Under the pieces are notes generated by a model. The model searched no databases, was not told where the DNA came from, and saw only the letters and a list, made by a program, of their open reading frames with translations. A stretch of 64,000 bases of DNA from positions 12,706,281 to 12,770,280 of the forward strand of contig NC_088301.1 in NCBI RefSeq assembly GCF_032854445.1, read 5' to 3'. The stretch is from Liolophura sinensis (taxonomy: Eukaryota; Mollusca; Polyplacophora; Chitonida; Chitonidae). A program made the position numbers and the translations under genes. Shown here piece after piece: positions 35,367 through 46,468 of this stretch (its first letter is position 1; every line of letters starts with the position of its first letter).

Positions 35367-35598
35367 CAGGATGTCCCAGAAGTCGCACACCATCCAGGCT
35401 GAGGCTGAATCCTTGAGCTACAGAGCGGTGTGTTGCCCCACCTCTTCCAAACATAAAAAGCAATTCGGCTCTTTCTTGTACTGTTAGTTTATTAGCCATA
35501 ATTAACTCTGAAAGAGAGAAAAAAATTAAAATCAGTATCAAATCTGAAATACAGAAAAAAGGAAAATCAGGACGGTGCACGACTTCTGGGATACCCTG
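35367..35598 (-). mobile_element. Mariner-type MITE (232 bp) with a residual transposase start
   Basis: TA dinucleotides (35365-35366, 35599-35600) flank about 25-bp terminal inverted repeats beginning CAGG and sharing TCCCAGAAGTCG, with about 21 of 25 positions matching. On the minus strand an ORF from 35499 encodes MANKLTVQERAELLFMFGRG followed by GATHRSVAQGF, the N-terminal helix-turn-helix I recall from mariner-like transposases. It fuses straight into the left terminal repeat, so the catalytic domain is deleted. The element is non-autonomous. Confidence 0.85.
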
Positions 35599-36290
35599 TA
35601 AATCGGATGGGCATATAAAAATGGGCGGTACTTTGATGCTGCATTGCTGAATTATCCATTGTTTATGTTTATCCAATTATCCAAGTCTTTCAAATATTCA
35701 AATGGCATGATTTTGGTAATATACTGACCAATTTTCAAGGTCATAGCTTGAGTAGTCTGTACACAGGGTTAAAATGAAAACATAGCCTCAAAAACGCATG
35801 TGCCGGTGACCCACATTGCATCACCAATTACATCAGGTGTCATGAGTAGAGCGCGCGCTTCACCTGTGTGACACGCGTCAGTTAAGTGTCGTCTGGAAAA
35901 ATTGTCTGACTCTAGTTTCGGAGAAACCCTTCTGCCAGATAGGCACAAGTTTTGCTGAATCAAGATGTTTTTCTTTGCGGCGGACAAGGAATTGATCACC
36001 TTTTCAAGTAAAACAAGGTAGAACATCATTGTGAAATGTCCGGAACACGCGTTTTTGACTATCTTGATTTTGGTCCCATGAGCAGAAATCTTATAGGATG
36101 AAAATTGAAGTTAGCTCTGTATACTTAGGACATAATGGCTCTTGAGTGTGTAAATTTTTAGAAGCTGGCGTAAGAGGGTTTCAGAGATATTGACTGTCAA
36201 TGTACGGCCCATTTTTTATGCCCTCCCGATATATATAACATGACAATAGGGTATGCGTGTTTCATGTATGGTATGTAAGGCTCTAATTAT

Positions 36291-36355
36291 TCACTATTGA
36301 ATATTATTGAGTGCTGCGGCGTAAAACACCAATCCAATGAATAAATTAATTAATT
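36291..36355 (+). mobile_element. SINE tail fragment in the GAREM intron
   Basis: ATTGAGTGCTGCGGCGTAAA followed by ACACCAATCCAATGAATAAAT is the 3' end of the SINE. TTCACTAT occurs on both sides and may be a target-site duplication of a 5'-truncated insertion. Confidence 0.75.
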
Positions 36356-37925
36356 CACTATGGGACCTATAAGAATGAAGAAATGATAACACCATTATTA
36401 AGATGGTCTTTACAGGTAAGTCGCTACGATTTAAACATTTACATAAACAGTTAGGATAAACCCTTACTGAAATGAACTGACAAGAGGCCGTATTTCAGAG
36501 GTTACGTGTGACCATGCATTTGCTTACTGATACACTGTTGTCACTGCTCTTGTCTTACTGTCCATGATGTAGTTGTTTATATTACCCTCGACAATAAACA
36601 TCGTGAAAACTATACATAATAACGCCAGATACATTTTGTTGTATTTAGGTGATATACAGGGAGTGAGATTGACCACTGAAAACCTCAAATTGTTCGGGAT
36701 AGTATTAATAATCAGTTAATGGTTAGTGACACATGAAGTACGTTTGGTCACAAACAACATGCAGGCGAGAAAAATTGTATCGTTTACTACATTTGTTTAA
36801 TAGGTTTTGTGTGAATTACAAGTGATTTCTTTTTTTATAAATATCACATGACTGGAAGATTCAAATTAGAGATATTGTATGAAGATGGTCCTCGAGGTTC
36901 TCTACTTATTCCCGTTATTGTTTCTTGTTAGCTTTATTAACAACATGGGCCTGAACCGTGGATGTGAAATAAATATTTACGTATATCGTTTCTCCGAGGA
37001 AATTCTTAATATGTTTACTTTGGAAACTAAGCTGTGAAAGTAAATTGTTTAATAATAAGGGCAGGCAATAATAATTTTGACAGAATGATTTGCTATTATC
37101 GTTTCAGAACAAACTGGGGTGGGGGGGAGGGATCCATATTTGGCAATTAAATGAAAATTTCTCTTTTTACAAACATTCATTCAAGTTATTTTCTTTTAGA
37201 AAATGTCAGACTTTTACCTGCACTACTGATAGTGTTAAAAATGTTTTTAAAGTTGAAAATGTTATAATGCGACCCGCTTCATAACTGTTAGAAACTTTAT
37301 TATTGACTGCACGCTAAAACGTGCACAGACGAGACTAATACTTTGTGAAATATAATTATTTTGGCTTATCTAAAATAACATACTAAAAATTCGACTGGAT
37401 TTGCGCTGATCCATTTTTTATGGAAAATCTCGGATAGAGTTTCGGAGAATGCTTGTTCACATTTTGAGAATTTAGGTCCACGATAAAATAATTGTTATGG
37501 AGCTGTCCAGTTTTGTATCTGCACATTCCTAAAGCTGCAAAAAGAATCTTCTAATTTCGCTTTTCTCCGGAAAACGTCTTCTCCTGTTTGCTTAAATTCA
37601 CGGCCTTTTCTGTACAGATAAAACAGCGGATGTATGTACATGTTTACCACAGTTATGTCCCCTTATATGATATACAATCTTGGATTTGTATAAGTATGTT
37701 TGTTAAGTTGCGATTTATTTTTTGGCTTCTAATTAACTACATGTGGTAAGAATATGAGAATATGCGTCTTTAACAGTATGCGAGATTATTTTGCATTCGA
37801 AAAGACATCCCACCCAAATTCATTAATAGGTTTGATTCTCTATTTTTCTGATATAGTACAAATTTTTTCACAAATAAATGTATGGATCTTTTCTCATATG
37901 ACGATAAGAGTTCTCCCCTTAAGAC

Positions 37926-38100
37926 TTGTTCACGTTGCAGACGCTCGGCCCTGACCATTGAGATCACCGGTTCAAGTCCAACTTTTTACCTTCTGGTTTT
38001 GTCAAGACGTTTGTCCGGTACCTGATGACATGCTCTGTGGTTTTCCCTACCGCCTTCGTACCTGTAGTTATTGAGTATAGTGTTAAACACGAATTAAGTT
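37926..38100 (+). mobile_element. Diverged tRNA-derived SINE in the GAREM intron
   Basis: A box B-like CCGGTTCAAGTCCAAC (37967-37982) and the ending ATTGAGTATAGTGTTAAACA fit a diverged copy of the tRNA-derived family. The tRNA-like part does not fold as an intact tRNA, so it is not called a tRNA gene. Confidence 0.55.
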
Positions 38101-38904
38101 AGACAAGCAGGCTCAGGGCAAATATATTGTGTGGGGTGGGAGGAGTTTTAGTCCAGTCTCAGTACAGTACATAAAATACTGAATCGAGTATATACTCTGG
38201 TACGTGACTTGGGCGCAGAACGGTTTGCGTTCTTGGGGAAACAAGTCGTAGAAGTCGTATAAAAAATAGCGCCAGCTATTTTCAGCGATAGCTGTCGTCG
38301 CACATGAAACGAGCCATGCGAAAATTGGTGTTGGTTTTGTCATTTTTCTTCACATACTCAAGAGTAGATAAATGTGAGCGAGGTTGTGGTTAAGCAAAGG
38401 TTTACAGCTGTCTGTTCCAGGAGGCGTTCAGAATGGATGTCTTTAGCCTTTCGCATAACTCCATATCTTATGGAATTAAGTGCCATTAGTCAGAAATAGT
38501 TGCGAAAGTTTTAACAAGGGCAAATTCATCACTCGAATGGAGTATTTCGAACAATTACCGTGTTTTGTTGATTAAAATGGTCGTGAGACCAAGTATTGGA
38601 CTCGTATGCATGTGGTGGAACGCCATTTGTGTGTCCTGCTACATCGTTATAAAATATGATAGAATATGACATTGTTTAATAACTGAGAAATATTACAAAT
38701 TCACATATTGCTTTCCGTTAGGTTAATCAAAATATTTTATCCTTAATAATCATTTTGGCTTTTATGGCAACATTAAACCATATTACCATTCTCAGAATAT
38801 TTGTAAGAAAATATATATTTTATAACTGGTTTGGTTTTGAACAACGAAATACTATGCATTAATAAACTTTGGTATTCATACTTTATTTCTGTATTTTATT
38901 TCAG

Positions 38905-40949
38905 GATGGTTTGCAGTGCTGAAGGACGGTCGAAAAGTTCCGCACTTCGGATCTATTTCTGCAATAGCTTCTTCTCGCGTGTGCCGTTTCATCGTCACTA
39001 CAAAGTTGGTGGGATTTTACATTCTGTCGGACAAAAATGGCTCGATGACATATGCCAGGCGCGAACTCCTGCCTGGTGATGTGCTGAGGGCTGGCAAAGT
39101 GTATGTGGGATCGTCGAAAACAAGCAAAGACTTCGCTCTTTTCAAGAAAAAGAAGAAAAAGGAAACGGAAGTTAAATTCCTGAAATGTACTGATGACACT
39201 GATAGAGAAATACTCATCAACTTAAACCAGTCTGGGACATTTTATCCTATCTCCTACACAAACGGCTCCGTTGCGGGTTGTGTGATGCAGTTAACTGACA
39301 TTCTGCAAAAACTTCACTTTCCACTGGATGTCAAGCTAGTTTATGGACGAATTCCAAATGCCCCTTGCTCATTTTCAGGCATGCTTCGGTTGAACGCCTC
39401 ATTCGAAGAAGACACAGTCGTTGCCGCGACAATTATGAATTATAAAAACATACTTCTAGAACTATCCACCCAGTCCTTGTTGTCTTTTAAGGTGGCTTAC
39501 GCTACGCGTCAACTTCTGGAGAGTAAAGCTTATCAACAGGCTTTAGAAATGTGCCAAGAGAGAGCTGAAGTGTACGTACGCGACATGAAAGTGTCCTTTG
39601 ACTTCGTGACCGACACCGCACCAAACCTTACATTATCTGAACCCGACGCCTTTAATACAAGTGGTAATGCGCAGCTAGGAGAACACACGTTCGGTGAACC
39701 TACGTTGACTGTTCCTCGCGATCTTTCAAGGCTCTCAAAGACAAGCTACGGCACAGACACTAGCGACCAGGATCAGTACATTGATACTTCTGGATCAACT
39801 ATTTTACCGCCAGCATCACAGCCCGCCGACAACAGCTCTGACTACGAGATGATTTGGCTGTCAACGGGACAGCAGGTCAAGAAACGCAGTTGCAGAGAGC
39901 AACGGGCAGGCTCAGCGGAGCGTCGCTCCATTTTCCGCTTATCTCTTGAAGGTACCTATCTGTCTTGTCCAATATTTTCAACGGATGACCGGATGAAGGC
40001 CACAACTGGAGAGAGTCAATGCGGTCAGCCGGATACGGTTACGTCATCTTCAGGACCCCCTGTGTGCAAAGTGGAACCGCTAGAGACCGAGCCTCCGCCT
40101 CTGCCACCGCGGGTTCCACGTCCTAAAAGTAGTGTGAACGGGATGGTACAGACAGAAACGCAGAATATCTATGAAGTGTTGCACAGAACGCAGCCTGTAG
40201 AAAAGGCTCTACAGTTTCAGGAACCAGCTGGAAGCCACATCGGAAGCGTGGCCAGCGTCAGTAGCACGGGCAGTGATCTTAGTTCGCGTGATAGAACAAA
40301 TCCTGACACCAGTACTAACTACGAGAATAGCTCATCCAATGTGTCTTTTGGTGACAGTACGGTGGATATCAGTGATCTGGACGAAGATCTTCGGGATTAC
40401 GACTTTCCCGAACCATATCTTCTCCGAAAACCGAGTGACTCCGATTACAGTCCTGTGGATGAGCCACCCAGTTGTCCACAGGGCTCCCTGCCCCCAGCGG
40501 ATGTCGTGTCATATTATGACAGTGGGTCCTACAGACCCGTGTCCCCAGGGGACTACCTAGATGACCTCCCCTTGGGTGCGTCAAGTTCACAGATTGGTGG
40601 GTTTTGCCCACAGAGCGGCACTTCGGGTCACACTGCTTGCAATACGTCTTCAGGTAAAGACAAGTCTTATTCTGTTGGCTCGTGTCTTGCTGACGCAGCC
40701 GGTGATGAGTCCGGCCTGAAAGCGGCCTCCGGTCTTACGGTGCTTACAGTGTCAGATGTAGCGGACTCTCTGCGGCGACTTGGACTGAAAGACGCCGTCA
40801 TTGATTCTTTCGTCAGTGAAAACATTGACGGGGACTTGTTGAGTAAATTTGATGAAGCGTCTCTTCAGGATACGTTTCCCAGCTTGAGGTCAATTGAGCT
40901 TCGCAAGATCTGTTTGTTTATCCAATCAGGCTGGCAACCAAATATTTGA
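38905..40949 (+). CDS. GAREM: GAREM-like adaptor, terminal exon (CABIT C-half, linker, SAM)
   Basis: This exon encodes residues 106-786 and ends in TGA. The acceptor is TTTATTTCAG at 38904; the first joined codons read GWFAVLKDGRKV. Residues about 107-340 complete the CABIT domain, with a lysine run at about 186-191. A disordered serine- and proline-rich region follows. It contains YEMIWL, which resembles YEELWL in human GAREM1, a PPPLPPR SH3-ligand motif (502-508) and a Y-E-N site (Y578) that fits the GRB2 SH2 consensus. Residues about 716-786 form a SAM domain ending in QSGWQPNI, which matches the INGWRPKI ending I recall from human GAREM1. The domain order and ending make a GAREM-family assignment strong and argue against THEMIS, which lacks the SAM domain. 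The single open frame of 2 kb shows no breaks. Confidence 0.95.
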
Positions 40950-41160
40950 CATATTTTAATATAAATAATTGGTAAGATAATAAGCTTTAAGTCATCCTCT
41001 TTAACGGTTTTTAATTAAAATTCATGCACACCTAGGTCGAATTACTTTCTCTTACAAAACTTAAAAGAAAATATAACTGCTGAAAGATGTTGAGTTCGTT
41101 TTTCTTAAGGTTTCGGTTGACCATTTTCAAGATTTTCAAGACCGTTTTTAAGCAAGCAAC

Positions 41161-41166
41161 AATAAA
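41161..41166 (+). promoter_or_regulatory. Candidate poly(A) signal of the GAREM-like gene
   Basis: AATAAA lies 212 bases after the GAREM-like stop codon, on the + strand, in AT-rich sequence. It is the first canonical hexamer I noticed downstream of the stop. Confidence 0.35.
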
Positions 41167-42910
41167 CAGTTTTACCATTTCTTTTTTAGCTTGGGGCCTT
41201 GTAGCCATGCTCTTTTCAGCACATGCGTTCGTTTTTACAGTCGCTTCACTGCCATCACTGGTAAATTTCGTACGTAAATCTTGAACAACGCCGAGGCAGG
41301 AAGTGATGGCAGAAAAAATGCTTTTATTGTTTTTTACTTTCGCTACCTTACATTCTCTACCTAAAGTGTGTACCTCATGATTCTTAAGTAACACTTAAGA
41401 AACAATTTTTTTGATGAATGACGGATATAGATCCGCGCGATGAAACAAAGTTGTGAGGCTAAGTCCACATGCCTCGCACAGGATTCAAAGGTCAAGTTTT
41501 TCTAGATGTGTCAGTGATGGAAATCGAAGATTGAGAGTCTTAGTTACAAAATATTAAAACTTCTTGTAAGCAATACTACAAACAATAGCCATTCATTACT
41601 TTCCAGTATAACTGATTTGGGAGTAATGTTCTCTTTTAATCACTTTCTCAATTGTTTAACATCGCCATGTATTTTTTACAATTATATGGAAACCCATTTG
41701 TAAAGTACAAATGTAAGAAGTGTTTGCAATGGAAATACTATTTGCGGATGTATATTGGTATTTCATTTAAATTTTGAAATTTTTTAAAGCCCTCCCGAGG
41801 TTTCAATAAGTCTTATTATTCAAGTTTTACCGTCCATTCTGAAGCCGCCTAAGTGGTGATGTGGCTCATATGGTGCTTCAAAGTATTATAACTAACGATC
41901 AGAGTATAACCAGTCTGGTGTAAACAAAGATGTGCTGCAGGCGTGAAACAGGGGAGACAACTCTGCCTGAATGTGGTTTTGTGTACAGGGCCTTTCGAAG
42001 TTGTGTACTGACTTCCTCCTGTGGTACAGCACAATCTACATGTAAGTGCGTAATTTTAACAATGCCTAATCCACTTAGCGAATTTTGACTTAAAGAATTT
42101 TTAATTTTTCTGACTGTATATTTCGGACACCAGCTGTTAAAATTAGAAATTCCTCACAAATGTTATGTTGGCAAATTAACGAAAATTTGAATTCCATGCA
42201 CCATAAGCTTTCTACAACATAAAGGTTTTTTTTTTTTTTTTTGCTTTAGTCTTATGTCAGAACTCGCTTTGTTGCAGCTCAAAAATCATGTTGTTTGCAA
42301 ATATATCAACCGGATGTCCCACACTTTGGTTGCAAATGTTCAATCTTTCTGTGACGTCATGACGTAACAATTGCTTTCCTCGTGAATGGAATAAAAACTA
42401 ACGTTGTCACGAGAAGGGGACATTGGATGTGTTGGATCACTCCATTAAGTATGCTTTGAGGCAATGATATTCCAATTACATTCAGTTGTGCATGTTGTCT
42501 TTGTGGTCCGTTATTATAGTGGATGCGCTTTTAGTTGGCACATAAACGCTAGACACTTCGCACATTAATCACATATGTCCTTACGGTCATGCACATCACA
42601 TGGCGCACATTTTGTTGGATATTGATGATCTGCAAATGCTATAATGTAGAACATTCCGTTCAAAAGCAGATGCGCGTGTTTTGCGTCCGACAGTTGTGTA
42701 TAGTATTTAAAACGCATGCTCAATGACTTAATTGTGGTGCACTCAGATGTGAAATTGTTGTATATACCAAGAAATGTATTATTATTAAACTCATGCTCTA
42801 CCGAACTCTGGACAATCATGTCAGTGTTGTTGTTTTTTGTTTGATTTTATTTTGATCCCACTGATGTACATTTCATGGCGAAGCTGTAATAATATCTACA
42901 AATAGTTGGA
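41167..42910. other. Gene-poor stretch after the GAREM-like gene
   Basis: A poly-T tract lies at about 42224-42242. A minus-strand ORF of 84 codons at 42565-42819 has protein-like composition but no recognisable motif. Confidence 0.45.
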
Positions 42911-42999
42911 TTTTCCTCTCACCATATTGCTAGCCGCCGTTGTATAAATTAAGTATTTTTGAATACAGCGTAAAACACCATTTAAATAAATAAATAAAT
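42911..42999 (+). mobile_element. SINE tail fragment
   Basis: CTCACCATATTGCTAGCCGC, TGTATAAATTAAGTA and CGTAAAACACC(AAAT)n match the SINE 3' third. Confidence 0.85.
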
Positions 43000-43295
43000 C
43001 CTCAGCGGTTCAAACCAAAGTCTGGTCATTTATAAAATTAGACCTACTTCAAAATGGGTGATTAATATTCTTTCAGTGACAATCTCGCAAGAACTCCTGC
43101 AGACGAGACTAACATACATGTAACTCTGGTTTGTAGCTACTAGCCATTGGCGCTGGAATATCCTCCATTGGAATTTGTGCAAGTCGCCGATAAAAGTTTC
43201 ATAATTCGAGCTTCGAAGTACCCTTAGAATTGCAAGTGGAACAAAAGTGAGCAATATGTAAGCTAAGGCCGTAATTCACATGAAGTAGACATAAG

Positions 43296-43625
43296 ATGGC
43301 GGCACCATCCTCTCAAGATATTACCATGAAGGCACTGATCGCTAATCCATATCTGAGTACGTCTGCATATTCCGATGCTCAAATCTGCGCTCTGTTTCGA
43401 TGCCAGGCTGCCATCTACAGAAACATTATATCGGACCTTGCGACTATTGACCCAGAACGTCCATTTTCGTCGACGGCTGGTATACAAATAAGGGCGTCGA
43501 AACAGACATTCGTATGCCTGTCCTCAACTAATCAGGACGTTCCTTGTCAACAATCGGAAGGCCAATTCCCAAAACGACGTATAACACAAACTTCACAAGA
43601 AGTGCAAACAGTAGTAGTAAAGTAG
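43296..43625 (+). CDS. 109-codon ORF, unknown, partly within a dispersed repeat
   Basis: An ORF starts in the context AAGATGG (ATG 43296) and encodes MAAPSSQDITMKALIANPYL and onward, ending VQTVVVK. Bases 43445-43510 within it resemble another copy at 58323-58385, so at least part of the ORF is repetitive DNA. A minus-strand ORF overlaps it. No domain is recognised. It may be a transposon-derived fragment. Confidence 0.2.
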   Translation: MAAPSSQDITMKALIANPYLSTSAYSDAQICALFRCQAAIYRNIISDLATIDPERPFSSTAGIQIRASKQTFVCLSSTNQDVPCQQSEGQFPKRRITQTSQEVQTVVVK

Positions 43626-43917
43626 TAAACAGCGTTCAATGATGCTGGAAAGACCCAAGGTATGTTCTAGGCTACTGAGTGAAATTAATATTCAAATTGT
43701 ATACCATACTAGAATAGCAGTTGCCGAATATAAAATATGTATCTCAGTTGCGCTTTTATTGCAACTGTTCATATATCCAACGTGGCGATCTAATTCAACA
43801 CGATGAATATACGCCCCTAGTCCCGGAATAAGCGGAAATAAGACACAATCATTAAGCAGAACGACTGAAATTCTGGACGTTCTGTCCATATTTACTTACA
43901 AGAGAATTGTATTCATT

Positions 43918-44083
43918 GTAAAATTTAAGAAACTTGGAGTGAAGGCGTTTGATGGAATAACCTTGACACACTAGTTTTTGCGGTAATAACTTGTGACGTT
44001 GATTGCAATCGTCACATAACACACAGGATCTGACAAATGCTACAGGAGAGATATGCACACGCCATATGCAGGGCCCTTCGGTA
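43918..44083 (-). repeat. Dispersed repeat family A, copy 2, possible retroelement coding remnant
   Basis: It matches 26735-26905. On the minus strand it lies in a 68-codon ORF containing CNQRHKLLPQKLVCQGYSIK then RLHSKFLKFYNEYNSLVSKY. That pattern resembles C-terminal regions of some retroelement polyproteins, but the match is from memory only. Confidence 0.45.
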
Positions 44084-44584
44084 TCTTGCTGTCCAAGTAA
44101 GGATAATTTACATTATCAAAATTGAAACCATCCCTCTTGTAAAGTCTGCGAGAGAAGAAACTATTTTAGTTGTTGTACAAATATAGGTCTAAATAAGGTG
44201 TACCATCTGGAGAGTCTGTGGTTTGCTTTAAATCTATGCCAGCGAAAGTGGGTAAATATCTTTCACAGGCTTTGCAATATACGGATTTTTTAAAGCTAGA
44301 ATCAATATACCGTTCAGGGAATGAGAAATATCCATGTATGTTTTGACGCAGAAATATACACATTTAACATAACATTTAACATTTAAGTACTTACTTAATG
44401 TCTTTCATATCTTTAAGAACCTCTCTGGTTTGTCATCAAATAGCTTTCATCGAAAAGTCTGGGCAAAATTCGTTACAATGTCAGAAGAAAATGAATTCAT
44501 TATATTCTATAGATGATGACACGTAGCAAATTCGTTCTGCTTAATAATTACGCTTTCTTGAAACCTAACTTTTACTGTACGTTA

Positions 44585-44945
44585 TATTTGCCTTTCTGAT
44601 ACTTGGCTTTTCCTGGGTGTTATATTGACTCCTCTGATGTTTAGCATTTCCTGAACGTTTTCTTGACCCCTTCCTTCCTGTTCGTTACGCTGACTCCTCT
44701 GATACTTAGTTTTTCCTGGACGCTATATTGACTCCTCTGACACCTAATTTTTCCTAGACGTTTTTGACCTTTCTGAAACTTGACTGACTTCTGTGATACG
44801 TACCTTTTCCTTGACGTTACTTTGACTCGTCTGATACTTAACTTTTCCTGGATTTTATACTGACTCCTGTGATACTTATCTTTTCCTGGATGTTTTATTG
44901 AGTCCTCGGATACTTTTCTTTTCCTAGACGTTATATTAACTCCAC
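44585..44945 (+). repeat. Degenerate ~38-bp tandem repeat, about 9 copies
   Basis: Units resemble GACTCCTCTGATACTTAG followed by TTTTTCCTGGACGTTATATT. Copies vary in length from about 30 to 40 bp and are moderately diverged. Confidence 0.85.
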
Positions 44946-45061
44946 CTTGATCGTATTCGATGAGCTTGGGGTCACTATGTGAGTATTTTCCTATTTGGAG
45001 GGATAAATAATTCGATCAATTTGCTTATCATGACATTTAAGGAAATTTAAAAAATATTTAG

Positions 45062-45208
45062 GAGCTCAGAACAGAGGTGCCTAGTGAAGTACAGCCAGAA
45101 ACTGCCTTCATTGAGGCTGTTATATACGCAGTCAACGATAAGGTGTTTCTGGCAGATCTAGAAGAGAAGCCGTTGGTGCCATTGGCCAGATATGCTATGC
45201 TTGACTGA
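45062..45208 (+). CDS. Orphan exon-like open frame, terminal (ends in TGA)
   Basis: The sequence ATATTTAG|GAG opens a 48-codon frame ending in TGA at 45206-45208. It lacks its own useful ATG. The peptide starts ELRTEVPSEVQPETAFIEAV and continues VNDKVFLADLEEKPLVPLARYAMLD, with protein-like composition in AT-rich surroundings. A TAG lies immediately before it in frame, as expected at an acceptor. A minus-oriented SINE follows within about 10 bases. It may be a real terminal exon, or a pseudogene or retroelement fragment; I do not recognise it. Confidence 0.3.
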   Translation, partial: ELRTEVPSEVQPETAFIEAVIYAVNDKVFLADLEEKPLVPLARYAMLD

Positions 45209-45217
45209 GTTTAGTTC

Positions 45218-45330
45218 ATTGGTACTTTACGCCGTACTCAAGAATATTTCTCTTATACGATTATGGTCGGAGGAAACCAAACAGCCCGGGGAAAACCCAC
45301 GACCATCCACATATTCAGAGGCTAGGAGAA
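45218..45330 (-). mobile_element. SINE fragment
   Basis: On the minus strand it reads GTGGGTTTTCCCCGGGCTGT, CATAATCGTATAAGAGAAAT and TTCTTGAGTACGGCGTAAAG, i.e. the 3' half without the A-rich tail. It lies directly after the orphan open frame that ends at 45208. Confidence 0.8.
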
Positions 45331-46250
45331 AGCTTACATGCACTTCATCAGCGAAGAGCCTTCGGACATGTGACTTTCCTGACCAAGGACCTTAGCATCA
45401 ATAAAGATTATCAGGGGGCATAACTCTAGCGGACGAATTACTTTGACGGTTATTTTAAAATTTTTTTATCATATTTGAGAGTACTGACATGGACGAAGTG
45501 ATAACACCTCGGCCAGAGGGAAAGCCGCGGCATGTGAAGGCGTGATCAATACAAGCTCAATGGCATTTTCTCTCATTGGACGTAAGTATTTGGAAATGAC
45601 GTAATCGATGAATATACTGGGAACGCGGGACCTGTGTTTACTATACTCTCCTGAACTGAGTTATCTTAGCGTAATAATACAGTTTTGATTTGGGACACAC
45701 AACGACTGCTTCATCAGTCAGATATTAAACCATTATCACTTGTCCGGTGTTTCACTAAGGTGTCCAATTTGCACTCACTATATTTGCCTTATTGACAGAC
45801 TCTATATACCTTAATTCCAGTCCTCAAATCATCCCAATTTTGTCAGCCAAATAAGTTTAGCCATTGTGTGGGGGAGTTGCCGCCCATGGGCCTGAAGTCT
45901 CTAATGCTCCTGCTTAATCAAACGGGATGGGTCCAAACCGAAAATTGAAGAAATGTGACTGGCTAAAAATTAGACATGCTAAAACATTGAGGTTTTTGAC
46001 GTACAGATGTTTTAGTAAACAGAAGCTAATTATTTCATTTAAAAATTGATTTCCACTCCATTACTGTTCACATGACAAACGACACAAAATATATTCTTTT
46101 TTAATAATGCATGACGAAATCATTAGGTTTTCTTTATCTTTAAGCACCAGTTCGCTCTTGGTTTGGATGACAGGAAAAGCGTTAACTCCACATGCACAAC
46201 TTTATCTATTGCAAAGGTACAACACGTTGTCATTTAGCATATGACCTCAA

Positions 46251-46468
46251 GCTGGTCCAGGAGCCTCTCACCATTGCGGTTGCTATGAGTTGAAGTCCAG
46301 CTCATTCCTCTCCTGTGGTACGTGAGGAGGTCTTGCAGCAACCTGTTGATGATCCTGGACTTTCCCCGGGCTCTGTCCGATATCCTTCCAGTGTAATGTT
46401 AGTCGCTGTCGTATAAGACAAATATTCTTGAGCACTGCGTAAAACACTAATCAAATAAATAAATAAAT
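46251..46468 (+). mobile_element. SINE copy, nearly full length
   Basis: It runs from GGTCCAGGAGCCTCTCACCA through GTTGAAGTCCAGCTCATTCC to CTTGAGCACTGCGTAAAACA and an (AAAT)n tail. Only the first part of the head is missing. Confidence 0.88.

Larger units (their letters stand above)
28854..38904 (+). other. 10-kb intron of the GAREM-like gene, with nested repeats and antisense ORFs
   Basis: The intron has a GTATGT donor and a TTTCAG acceptor. It contains an (AT)n tract (29457-29532) and minus-strand ORFs at 30644-30393, 31499-31233, 33226-32810 and 34048-33488. It also holds tandem duplications of about 120 bp (31243-31500) and 86 bp (32680-32855), a mariner-type MITE pair (35107-35598), a short SINE tail (36291-36355) and a tRNA-derived SINE (37926-38100). 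The remainder is AT-rich with no recognisable coding sequence on the + strand. Confidence 0.8.

Noticed and set aside
37926-37990. A tRNA gene suggested by CCGGTTCAAGTCC
   Set aside because: No acceptor stem or anticodon arm could be assembled. The context and the downstream tail fit a diverged SINE.
41032-41394. 120-codon minus-strand ORF after the GAREM-like gene
   Set aside because: It is lysine-rich from T-rich + strand DNA that is probably the GAREM-like 3' UTR. No motif was seen.
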